Shown here: positions 53,218-60,535 of the stretch, in pieces
Position numbering within the stretch: the stretch's first letter is position 1
Layout: the number at the start of each line of letters is the position of its first letter
NCBI GenBank assembly: GCA_964512985.1
Contig: CAZELI010000001.1
Span: 1 to 64,000 of the forward strand
Length of the DNA: 64,000 bases
Source of the DNA: CAYPGT01 sp964512985
Lineage (GTDB): Bacteria > Cyanobacteriota > Vampirovibrionia > LMEP-6097
Reading direction: 5' to 3'
The notes under the pieces: model-generated
The model's database searches: none
Told to the model about the DNA's origin: nothing
What the model saw: only the letters and a program-made list of their open reading frames with translations
Made by a program: the position numbers and the translations under genes

Positions 53218-54387
53218 TTATCTATCCACATCTGGCAGAATAACATCGAGTGATGAAAAGATAGCCACCACGTCCGCTACAGGACAACCTGCTGCTAATA
53301 CTGGTACGAAGCTAGTTGGGAACCAGCTTGGTGAACGCCACTTGAGGCGATAAGGCACTTGAGTACCGTCAGAGATCAGATGTACACCCATTTCACCACG
53401 TGGTGATTCTACACATTCGTAGCTTTCTCCAGCAGGACATTTGAATCCTGGTAGTAATTTCTTCGCTTTAAGTTCTAATTCGTTCTGCGCGCGCTCGCCG
53501 CCAGGTAAGGCACGAATCTTCTCGATAGCTTGAAGAATAATCTTGCAGCTTTCTCTGATCTCTTGCACTCTGCATTTATAACGCGCAAACACATCACCTT
53601 CAGTGTGAGTAATAACATTGAAATCAAACTCTGGATATAAGGAGTAAGGCTTGCTGCGACGTACATCGTAGTTAATTCCTGAAGCACGAATATTTGGTCC
53701 AGTAAGTCCGTAATCTAGACCTCTTGTTGAATCTATCTTGCCGATGTCTTTAGTTCTAATAGCAACGATAGGATTATTAGTAATCAGATCTTCGTATTCA
53801 TCGGTATAACCTAGAAGCTTGTCCTTGATTAGGGTTTCAAGTTTCCCGTACCAGCCTTCTGGTACATCCATATGCACACCACCTATACGCATATAGTTAA
53901 ACATCATACGTTGACCAGAGATCTCTTCGAGTAGAGAGAGTATAGATTCACGATCACGGAATGCATAGAACGGGAAGCCCATCATTGCTCCAAGGTCAAG
54001 CATAAATATCCCCAATGATAGTTGGTGAGAGCAAATACGATTAAGCTCAGAAGTAATGATACGTAAGTACTCAGCACGCTTAGGTACTTTCAAATCTGCG
54101 ATCTTCTCTACTGCCATAGCATAAGCATGAGAATCTGCCATACCTGCTAAATAATCTACACGATCTACTAATGCTTGATACTGAATATAATTACGGTTTT
54201 GGGCGAGCCATTCCATGCCACGATGTAAGTAACCTATTATTGGTTCGCACTTGTTAATAATTTCGCCAGTGGTAGTAATCTTGAGTCTTAATACACCATG
54301 GGTTGAAGGATGTTGCGGACCCATATTAATTAGAAGCTCTTCTGTCTTGAGTCCAGTACTAATGTCTTGATCTGTTATTGCAGCCAT
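53218..54387 (-). CDS. ndhH: NADH dehydrogenase subunit H/NuoD (49-kDa subunit)
   Basis: Quinone-site subunit of complex I. MGPQHPSTHGVLRL, CEPIIGYLHRGMEWLA, GLTGPNIRASG and RGEMGVHL are signatures. The ATG at 54387 (389 aa) is preferred to a TTG six codons upstream. No other complex I gene is adjacent, unlike most bacterial nuo operons but like the separate ndhH of cyanobacteria. Group 4 hydrogenase large subunits are relatives, but the missing CxxC pairs argue for complex I. Confidence 0.93.
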   Translation of the reverse strand: MAAITDQDISTGLKTEELLINMGPQHPSTHGVLRLKITTTGEIINKCEPIIGYLHRGMEWLAQNRNYIQYQALVDRVDYLAGMADSHAYAMAVEKIADLKVPKRAEYLRIITSELNRICSHQLSLGIFMLDLGAMMGFPFYAFRDRESILSLLEEISGQRMMFNYMRIGGVHMDVPEGWYGKLETLIKDKLLGYTDEYEDLITNNPIVAIRTKDIGKIDSTRGLDYGLTGPNIRASGINYDVRRSKPYSLYPEFDFNVITHTEGDVFARYKCRVQEIRESCKIILQAIEKIRALPGGERAQNELELKAKKLLPGFKCPAGESYECVESPRGEMGVHLISDGTQVPYRLKWRSPSWFPTSFVPVLAAGCPVADVVAIFSSLDVILPDVDR

Positions 54388-54434
54388 AGTAATATGGTAA
54401 ACCAATTTATCTAAATTAGGGGCTTTGTTTAATT

Positions 54435-54546
54435 CGTCATCCTGAGGAGCAACCGTAGGTTGCGACGTAAGGATCCACTAACTACGAATAGTCTATTAAT
54501 AAAAGTGGATCCTTACGGTCGGGCTTTGCCCTCCCTCAGGATGACG
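54435..54546. repeat. Palindromic intergenic repeat (CGTCATCCTGAGG type)
   Basis: Outer inverted repeat CGTCATCCTGAGG / CCTCAGGATGACG (13 bp, perfect, 54435-54447 and 54534-54546) and inner inverted repeat CGTAAGGATCCACT / AGTGGATCCTTACG (14 bp, perfect, 54466-54479 and 54504-54517), with unlike sequence between. Sequences beginning CGTCATCCTGAG are known as dispersed palindromes in several other bacteria. It could fold into a long branched hairpin. Confidence 0.85.
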
Positions 54547-54570
54547 AAAAAGATACTCCTTGCTAAGTCC

Positions 54571-54579
54571 TGATATAAT
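54571..54579 (+). promoter_or_regulatory. Extended -10 promoter, leaderless configuration
   Basis: TGA-TATAAT, 8 nt before the ATG at 54587, so transcription is expected to begin at about 54586. No clear -35 box. Confidence 0.6.
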
Positions 54580-54586
54580 TCTCCTC

Positions 54587-55606
54587 ATGTATGAATCAGT
54601 CATTGCTGCCCGTCCTGAGCTAGATAATACGGCAGCACAGCAGCGTTACCAACAATTTTTAAGTCCTGATATTGATTTGATCGCTGCACCTTGGGGCTTT
54701 GGTGGTACTGATAACTTGGCGCAGGAAGGCACACATTCTTTATTAGCAGAAGAAGAGCTTATTAAGAAACTTAGAGCTGTAGGTCCGCAAGTTAGTGAAA
54801 TCTCTCCTCCATCATTAGGTCCGTTTGAGATTCACGAGCAACCACAGAGGGTCAGAAATCTCGATGCAGTTCTCACTGTTAATAATTGGCTCGCTGATAC
54901 TGTGAAGAACTCCGTTAAGTCTGGGCGTCTACCTATTGTCTTGGGTGGTGATGGTTCGCTGTGTATGGGTAGTGTTGCGGGTTTGATAGAACATTACGGT
55001 AAGGACAATATTGGCATCATTTGGCTTAGTAACCATTTATGTAATAGTTCACCGCGTGTGACTAAGAGCTGGAATGCTAATCGTATGGTGTTTACAGTTA
55101 TGACTTTTGAGGGTGAGGCTAAGCATGCTGATTTTATTTCGCTGATGCGTTTTAGGGAACTCGGTTCCCCAGGGCGTCCTATGATGAGTAAGAATAATAT
55201 AGTGCATATTGGTATCAATCATAAATCTGCACAAGAAATTGCGACTCATAAATTTTTTACGATGGAAGATGTGGCTGAGTTAGGTATACGTCAAATCATC
55301 AAGCTTGCTATCGAGCATCTAAAACACTTAGAGAAGATCCATGTCATTTGGGATGTGAACGCTCTGGATCTAAGTGGTGTCAGTAATTATTCTTTAGGAC
55401 AACTTGAATATCGCGAAGCACTCACCATCGCGCGTGAGATGGACGTTGCATTACGTCGTGAAGGCAAGCTTAGTTCTATCGATGTGGTGGAGCATTGCCC
55501 AAGCCGTGAAGCCTGGGATAAGCGTGGTGAAACCGCACAGTGGGTTATGGATATTCTTACTAATATTTTTGGAGAGAATATTTTTAATGCTGCAAGGAAA
55601 TATTGA
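54587..55606 (+). CDS. Arginase/agmatinase-fold protein lacking most metal ligands
   Basis: Ureohydrolase fold of 339 aa. The family motif GGDHS is GGDGS (Gly123 for the first His ligand). The second motif, DAHAD, is SNHLC (residues 148-152): both Asp are lost, His150 stays. The third, SFDVDALDP, is IWDVNALDL: Asp256 stays, Asn258 replaces the second Asp. Four of six manganese ligands are gone. The C-terminal pattern GQLEYREAL is kept. Predicted to be catalytically inactive. The ATG at 54587 is chosen on promoter grounds. Confidence 0.8.
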   Translation: MYESVIAARPELDNTAAQQRYQQFLSPDIDLIAAPWGFGGTDNLAQEGTHSLLAEEELIKKLRAVGPQVSEISPPSLGPFEIHEQPQRVRNLDAVLTVNNWLADTVKNSVKSGRLPIVLGGDGSLCMGSVAGLIEHYGKDNIGIIWLSNHLCNSSPRVTKSWNANRMVFTVMTFEGEAKHADFISLMRFRELGSPGRPMMSKNNIVHIGINHKSAQEIATHKFFTMEDVAELGIRQIIKLAIEHLKHLEKIHVIWDVNALDLSGVSNYSLGQLEYREALTIAREMDVALRREGKLSSIDVVEHCPSREAWDKRGETAQWVMDILTNIFGENIFNAARKY

Positions 55607-55651
55607 TCTTCTCATAACCGAATCTTAACTAAGCCCTGGTCTAATGGCTCT

Positions 55652-56128
55652 GTGAGTCAAGTTGATAATAACTCAAACGTCAAACCTTCAGTATCTAATT
55701 TGCAGATATCGCAATTAGAAAAGCTGGAGCAAGATTTACATGGTAAATTGCAGGAACGCAAACAATCTCTATCACAGACAGGTATTGTTAATGATATTCA
55801 GCTTGCAGAAGACACTCAAGTTCAAACTATAAAGAAAGCTTTATCCCAAATACAAGAAGCTAGGGCCCAAGTAGATCCTAGAGTTACTAACCATTTAGCT
55901 AGAGCAGGACAGTTAGGTCAGGTAGAGCCGCAAGCAATTAAGGAAGTCTCAACAGACTCTATCAATGCTAGAGAAGCTGCACAAATCAAGGCTATACGAG
56001 CAGTATCTGGTATGGAACTTAGTCCTGGACAACAATTTGCTTCTCTTGCAGGACGCGAACCAAGCTATAACAGCTATATGAAAGCAAATATTCAAGGATT
56101 GTTTGCTTTAACAGCACTAAAAGGTTGA
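55652..56128 (+). CDS. Hypothetical protein
   Basis: 158 aa; GTG start, no better candidate. Predicted helical with a Gln/Lys-rich coiled-coil stretch (EQDLHGKLQERKQSLSQ) near residue 30. No signal peptide or family. First of a run of same-strand orphan genes. Confidence 0.5.
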   Translation: MSQVDNNSNVKPSVSNLQISQLEKLEQDLHGKLQERKQSLSQTGIVNDIQLAEDTQVQTIKKALSQIQEARAQVDPRVTNHLARAGQLGQVEPQAIKEVSTDSINAREAAQIKAIRAVSGMELSPGQQFASLAGREPSYNSYMKANIQGLFALTALKG

Positions 56129-56161
56129 TTTAATAACCAAGATAAGATATTCTTGATAAGA

Positions 56162-56719
56162 ATGAACTTCTTGTCGTATATTTTGCCACTAACGCCTTCA
56201 ACAAGGAGAGATATAAATATTGGGTTTGGTAAGACGCTCTTAAATACAGCGATTCCCTATAAGGCTTTAATACGATATTTTTTATCGAAGAGAACAGCTT
56301 TACCTCCACATGCAGAGGAAGTATATAATCGATTTCGCTTTTTTACTGGTGCAGCTAATTTTGAAGCTCCTTTCACTGAACTATCCCCAGAAAGTGAAAG
56401 ACAAGTGAAAGATATGATAATTGACCTCGCTAGTAAAACAGAAATACCTGGGTCTGTAGCTGTAAAGTCAATTTTGCAATGTAAAAATGCTTTAATGGGT
56501 ATTGGATTAGTTGCAAAAAAAGCTCTTACCGAAAAGCCTGCAGAGCTAGTTTCTAATACTAAACCTCTATCTTCAACTAAACAAGTAAATAAGAGACATG
56601 TTGAGGAAAAGAAAGAGGAAGAGCAGAATATCTCATTAGCAGATAGGTCCGTTACACGTGAAGAAAGAAGAAAGTTGTTGGAAGACTTATCAGGTCAATC
56701 GGTCACATTTATGTTATAA
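56162..56719 (+). CDS. Hypothetical protein
   Basis: 185 aa from ATG 56162. Basic, mostly helical, with a hydrophobic patch early (FLSYILPLTP) and a strongly charged region near 145-160 (KRHVEEKKEEEQ). Unrecognised. Its stop is 19 nt before the TTGACA promoter of the next gene. Confidence 0.5.
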   Translation: MNFLSYILPLTPSTRRDINIGFGKTLLNTAIPYKALIRYFLSKRTALPPHAEEVYNRFRFFTGAANFEAPFTELSPESERQVKDMIIDLASKTEIPGSVAVKSILQCKNALMGIGLVAKKALTEKPAELVSNTKPLSSTKQVNKRHVEEKKEEEQNISLADRSVTREERRKLLEDLSGQSVTFML

Positions 56720-56738
56720 AAAAACTTTATCAAAACCC

Positions 56739-56815
56739 TTGACATTTGTATTTACTTAATGCTAGTATTAATTCTGTAAATACAGAAAAGGCTCCCCAAC
56801 CGAATGGGTATTTAC
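56739..56815 (+). promoter_or_regulatory. Strong promoter with three GTATTTAC sites
   Basis: TTGACA (56739-56744), 18-bp spacer, TGC-TAGTAT (56760-56768). GTATTTAC occurs at 56748-56755 (in the spacer), as its complement GTAAATAC at 56776-56783 (at the start site, within TTCTGTA-AA-TACAGAA, a 7-bp inverted repeat) and at 56808-56815 (leader). The spacing is 28 and 32 nt. Probably a regulator's operators. Confidence 0.7.
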
Positions 56816-56841
56816 ATTCATAGATAAGTCATAAATATAGA

Positions 56842-56870
56842 TTTACTTTATTTTATAGTTTTGCTATAAT
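56842..56870 (+). promoter_or_regulatory. Second promoter before the 222-aa orphan gene
   Basis: TTTACT (56842-56847), 17-bp spacer, TGC-TATAAT (56862-56870). It would start transcription about 10 nt before the GTG at 56881 and about 20 nt before the ATG at 56896. Confidence 0.6.
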
Positions 56871-56895
56871 TTAGAGTAAAGTGGTTGAATACAGC

Positions 56896-57549
56896 ATGAA
56901 TCCAACATTAACTAGTCAATCTAGTGAGCTTAGCTCATTGGGTGCTGCCTCTCGCTTTAGGCAGGCCAAGCTAAATCCTCGCGAAGATGGTAATACAGTA
57001 AATATAGCTGCCGAAATTGAGGCTGGACAGAGAGAAGTTTCAGAAACCAAAGAGTTAACTGCGGCAGAGTTTGATTTATTAACAGATATCCGTAATATTG
57101 ATGAATTTACACCTTCTACTGTTGAGGGTATTCAAGACAAGGATATGAACAAGGACGGTGATGGCCGTCGTAAGCGCAGAGAAAGACGTATAGGTGTTCG
57201 TAAAGTTAACTCGATTGAAGAGGATGAATATGATGAAGAGGATGTTTATGGGTTCCTTGGTTATTTAGATAGACTCTGGAAACGTCTCACTGAGCTGGTT
57301 CAAGAAGTAACTGATGAGTTTGATAATTGGAATAAGTGGTTCAAGAAAGAGAAAAAAGTACCACCAGCCATGGAAAGATCTAGGGTGATGTATATCAGAG
57401 ACGAGTATCAAGTCAATCGTAGTCCACATTTATGGAAGTCTGATCCTAATCGTAATTGGGTTCTAGGTTTTGGCCATAATAAAGTTAATAATATAGTGTC
57501 TTCTATTCTTTATAAATATCAGAATGAGACTATTTCTAAAGACGCATAA
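56896..57549 (+). CDS. Hypothetical protein with charged middle region
   Basis: 217 aa from ATG 56896; GTG 56881 would add five residues. Residues 80-125 are highly charged: DKDMNKDGDGRRKRRERR, then an acidic EEDEYDEEDVY. The DxNxDGDG-like stretch might bind calcium, but no EF-hand is complete. The rest is mixed. No family. Driven by the double promoter at 56739-56870. Confidence 0.55.
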   Translation: MNPTLTSQSSELSSLGAASRFRQAKLNPREDGNTVNIAAEIEAGQREVSETKELTAAEFDLLTDIRNIDEFTPSTVEGIQDKDMNKDGDGRRKRRERRIGVRKVNSIEEDEYDEEDVYGFLGYLDRLWKRLTELVQEVTDEFDNWNKWFKKEKKVPPAMERSRVMYIRDEYQVNRSPHLWKSDPNRNWVLGFGHNKVNNIVSSILYKYQNETISKDA

Positions 57550-57612
57550 TTGAGCCCTTATTGAACTCTTTATCAAATCCCTTAACCTTCATGCTTTGTA
57601 TCAGTACAACAC

Positions 57613-57909
57613 ATGGCAAACCGATTACTAACTAACCTACATAAATCAGCAACTGACCTCAATGAGAGCAGTTTTGTAAGTGGCATCCGCGCTAAAATTC
57701 AGGAAATTGGCAGTAAAATGCCTGATTTAATGGGTAGCGTGGATGTCACTGGGCATTTTAAACTCAAGCAAATCAAACAGAATCTGCTTAAAAAACTCGA
57801 CAAAAAACGTCGTAAGTTCAAATTAGCTTTAGAAGCATTGGGTTGGGGAACTCTAGCAGATCTTTTAGAATCCGCATTCTGCGGCCAAGAATTAGACGTC
57901 TGGGTTTAG
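57613..57909 (+). CDS. Small Lys-rich hypothetical protein
   Basis: 98 aa. The second half is strongly basic: KLKQIKQNLLKKLDKKRRKFK, then a hydrophobic end (LEALGWGTLADLLESAFC). Lies 63 nt after the previous orphan gene and 27 nt before the SET gene on the same strand. Possible, but unproven, substrate or partner of the SET protein. Confidence 0.5.
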   Translation: MANRLLTNLHKSATDLNESSFVSGIRAKIQEIGSKMPDLMGSVDVTGHFKLKQIKQNLLKKLDKKRRKFKLALEALGWGTLADLLESAFCGQELDVWV

Positions 57910-57936
57910 AAAGAGCTTTGTAAATAGGGGAATTTT

Positions 57937-58638
57937 ATGAAAGCAAATCGTTCTGAGCTTGCAACTAGTGATTTATCAAAGACATCAGTAACAAAAGTAA
58001 ACAGACATATCCATAAACGGGATAAGTCAAAAGCAAAATTAGAAGAAGCTGCTGCAAGGGCAAGAGAATTGGCAGGTTCTCCAACAACTCATAAGGGTTA
58101 TCCTCATTTAATATTAAGTTCGTCTGAGATGCTTGTAAAAGCAAAAGATGAAACAGAGAGATCAGTGAGAGTCGAAGGTACTTTTGCTGGAAGAGATTTT
58201 AAAAAAGGTGAAAAAATTAGGGTTCTGGGAGGTGAAACTTATTCCAGGATTAAGATTCATAAATTAATTGAGCGAGGAAAAATTCATAATGATGATCCTT
58301 TGCAAATTGGAAGAAGAAAATACGTTGTTCTTGGTGAAGATTCAAGAAAGATCAATCATAGTTGTGAACCTAATGCTGGTATAAATGGTAAACAAAAATT
58401 AATTGCGATACGTGATATCAAGAAAGGTGAAGAAATAACTTTTGATTATAGTACTACTGCTCATCCAGACATAACTCCAAAGATATGGACTATGGAATGT
58501 AATTGTGGAGTAGAAGCATGTAGAGGAAAAGTACAAAATGTTTCTACTATTCCTCCCGAAATTTTAGCTAAATATCTCAAAGCTTCTGCTATTCCTGACT
58601 ATTTAATTCCAATAGCAGAGAAAATAGTTAATTCTTAG
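57937..58638 (+). CDS. SET-domain protein (predicted lysine methyltransferase)
   Basis: 233 aa. N-terminal 60 residues are basic and unrecognised. Then the SET domain: GTFAGRDFKKGEKIRVLGG, the active-site block NHSCEPNAGI, GEEITFDYS, and a post-SET cysteine cluster ECNCGVEACRG. Bacterial SET proteins modify protein lysines and some are secreted effectors; this one has no signal peptide. GGGGA lies 6 nt before the ATG. Convergent with glmU, 2 nt between stops. Confidence 0.85.
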   Translation: MKANRSELATSDLSKTSVTKVNRHIHKRDKSKAKLEEAAARARELAGSPTTHKGYPHLILSSSEMLVKAKDETERSVRVEGTFAGRDFKKGEKIRVLGGETYSRIKIHKLIERGKIHNDDPLQIGRRKYVVLGEDSRKINHSCEPNAGINGKQKLIAIRDIKKGEEITFDYSTTAHPDITPKIWTMECNCGVEACRGKVQNVSTIPPEILAKYLKASAIPDYLIPIAEKIVNS

Positions 58639-58640
58639 AC

Positions 58641-60017
58641 TTAACTCTGCGGAGCGGCTCTTAGAGATTTATTCGGTCTATGTTCTTGTCTAGGTCTTGC
58701 GATGGCAAGAGTGTCATCTGGAACGTTTTTAGTTATAACAGAACCTGCAGCGATATTACTTCCTTCACCGACTTCTACCGGTGAAACTAATACAGAATTA
58801 GCTCCAGTAGAGGCGTTGGCTTTAATAACACATTGATGCTTCTCGCCAGTGCGATGATCGTAGTTGGCGATTACGGTTCCAGCACCGATATTTACACCAG
58901 TCTTAAGTTTAGCGTCACCGATATAGCTCAAATGCGCTGCTGCACAGTTGTTGCCGATAGTAGAGTTCTTCACTTCTACGAAGCTTCCTACTCTAACATT
59001 ATCTGCGATATCAGATCCATCTCTAATATGCGCAAATGGTCCTACCTGGGAATTCTCTCCGATACAACTACTTGCAATATGCGATTGAATTACTGTAGAA
59101 CCATTACCTATCTCAGAAGGTCCATAGATAGTGGTGTTAGGACCAATAGTACAGTTGTTTCCTATTATCACTTTTCTTTGAATGTAAGTCCCTGGCATGA
59201 TTACAGTATCGTGACCGATATCAGCATCAGAGCTAATCATAGTGGTAGTAGGATCTACGATAGTAACACCGTTCTTCATTAACTCATGCAGAGTCGCTTC
59301 ATTCTTGAGCTTCCATACTAAGGCCAAATCCTCTCGGGTATTGACTCCCAGCACTTCATAAGGATTGTCGAGAGATACAGTACCTATAGCTTGACCTTGC
59401 GAATATGCCCAAGCAACTAAGTCTGTTAAGTAATATTCTTCTTGAGAATTATCGCTCTTGAGTGCATCGAGTCCAGGTGCTACTGTACTCCACTCGAAAC
59501 AATAGACTCCTGCATTGACTTCTGTGATAGTGCGCTCGGCTTCACTGCAATCCTTATCTTCTTTAATCGCAATCACGTGCTTGTTTTTACGAATGATTCT
59601 GCCGTAACCATGCGGATGCTCTAGGTTACAAGTAAGAAAGCTAAAGTCCATTATATTGTCGTGGTGAAATTGCAGTAGTTTATCGAGAGTCTCTGAGCGG
59701 ATTAGAGGAGAGTCTCCGTTAACCACCATTACCGTTCCCTCATAATCTCTTAGAGTTTCACGTACACACATTAACGCGTGTCCAGTGCCGAGTTGTTCTT
59801 TTTGGATAACAGTGGTGACTGGATAAGCATGCAAGAAGCCCTCTAAATCTGTAGCTTTATAACCGCAAACTACGATGATTTCTTCGTCAGGTATTTCAGC
59901 AAGGCTCTCCAAGACCCAGGATAGTATTGGTTTATCAAAGACTCTATGTAACACCTTCGGTGTCTTGGATTTAAGCCTAGTGCCCCTTCCTGCTGCTAAT
60001 ACAATGGTTTTTACCAT
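58641..60017 (-). CDS. glmU: Bifunctional UDP-N-acetylglucosamine pyrophosphorylase/acetyltransferase
   Basis: Makes UDP-GlcNAc for peptidoglycan and LPS. N-terminal uridylyltransferase domain with LAAGRGTRLKSKTPKVLH and QLGTGHA; C-terminal left-handed beta-helix with GPFAHIRDGSDIADNVRVGSFVEVKNS (in blocks), AHLSYIGDA and NIGAGTVIANYDH. 458 aa, normal. The basic end RPRQEHRPNKS is usual. Confidence 0.97.
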   Translation of the reverse strand: MVKTIVLAAGRGTRLKSKTPKVLHRVFDKPILSWVLESLAEIPDEEIIVVCGYKATDLEGFLHAYPVTTVIQKEQLGTGHALMCVRETLRDYEGTVMVVNGDSPLIRSETLDKLLQFHHDNIMDFSFLTCNLEHPHGYGRIIRKNKHVIAIKEDKDCSEAERTITEVNAGVYCFEWSTVAPGLDALKSDNSQEEYYLTDLVAWAYSQGQAIGTVSLDNPYEVLGVNTREDLALVWKLKNEATLHELMKNGVTIVDPTTTMISSDADIGHDTVIMPGTYIQRKVIIGNNCTIGPNTTIYGPSEIGNGSTVIQSHIASSCIGENSQVGPFAHIRDGSDIADNVRVGSFVEVKNSTIGNNCAAAHLSYIGDAKLKTGVNIGAGTVIANYDHRTGEKHQCVIKANASTGANSVLVSPVEVGEGSNIAAGSVITKNVPDDTLAIARPRQEHRPNKSLRAAPQS

Positions 60018-60318
60018 GTTCGCTATCTTATCACTTCAGTAGAAAATTAGATCTTTATATTTTCCTTATTATTAATAATTATTTAATCTTGTAAAGACTA
60101 GACATGGACTAGGTGCTTTGCTATCATTGTAAGAACCGACAATAAATAGTCAGTCGACATCTTTCCAAGCTTCTGTATCAAACTTGGTTTTAAAGCTGAA
60201 GGCATTGCTCTTGGAGTATTGCTAGATCTTAAGTAAAACAATCTGTTAGTACGCTTTAAATTTTAAGAAGTCAATAGTCTTGGCTCCTGGTTTGACGCGT
60301 TTGAGTGAGGAAAAAGAC
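60018..60318 (+). promoter_or_regulatory. 300-nt gap with promoter and about 190-nt leader
   Basis: TAGACA (60099-60104), 17-bp spacer, TGC-TATCAT (60119-60127) is a good promoter. The transcript would have a leader of about 185 nt before the ATG at 60319, ending in a ribosome-binding site GAGG 8 nt before it. No known RNA family recognised. Confidence 0.5.
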
Positions 60319-60522
60319 ATGGTTGCACCATTAGCATTAATTACATTAGCAGCACCATTAGTTGGATTGGCAAGCTTAGCGACTCTTGGTCCTGCAAAAT
60401 ATCGTTCAGGTCATTCAATAGCAGAGAAGTGGTTTTTTGGTAATGGTAATACATTCACAAAGGACCGTGAGCTTGGTTGTGCTTTGGCAGCAAAAGATAC
60501 TCCTAAATCTATCGCAGCCTAG
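60319..60522 (+). CDS. Small protein with hydrophobic N-terminus
   Basis: 67 aa. Residues 3-22 are hydrophobic (LALITLAAPLVGLASLATLG), then a polar C-terminal half. GAGG is 8 nt before the ATG, a good ribosome-binding site, so the ATG at 60319 is preferred over a TTG 13 codons earlier. Function unknown. Stop 13 nt from the convergent 570-aa orphan. Confidence 0.55.
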   Translation: MVAPLALITLAAPLVGLASLATLGPAKYRSGHSIAEKWFFGNGNTFTKDRELGCALAAKDTPKSIAA

Positions 60523-60535
60523 TTTAATTAGAATT

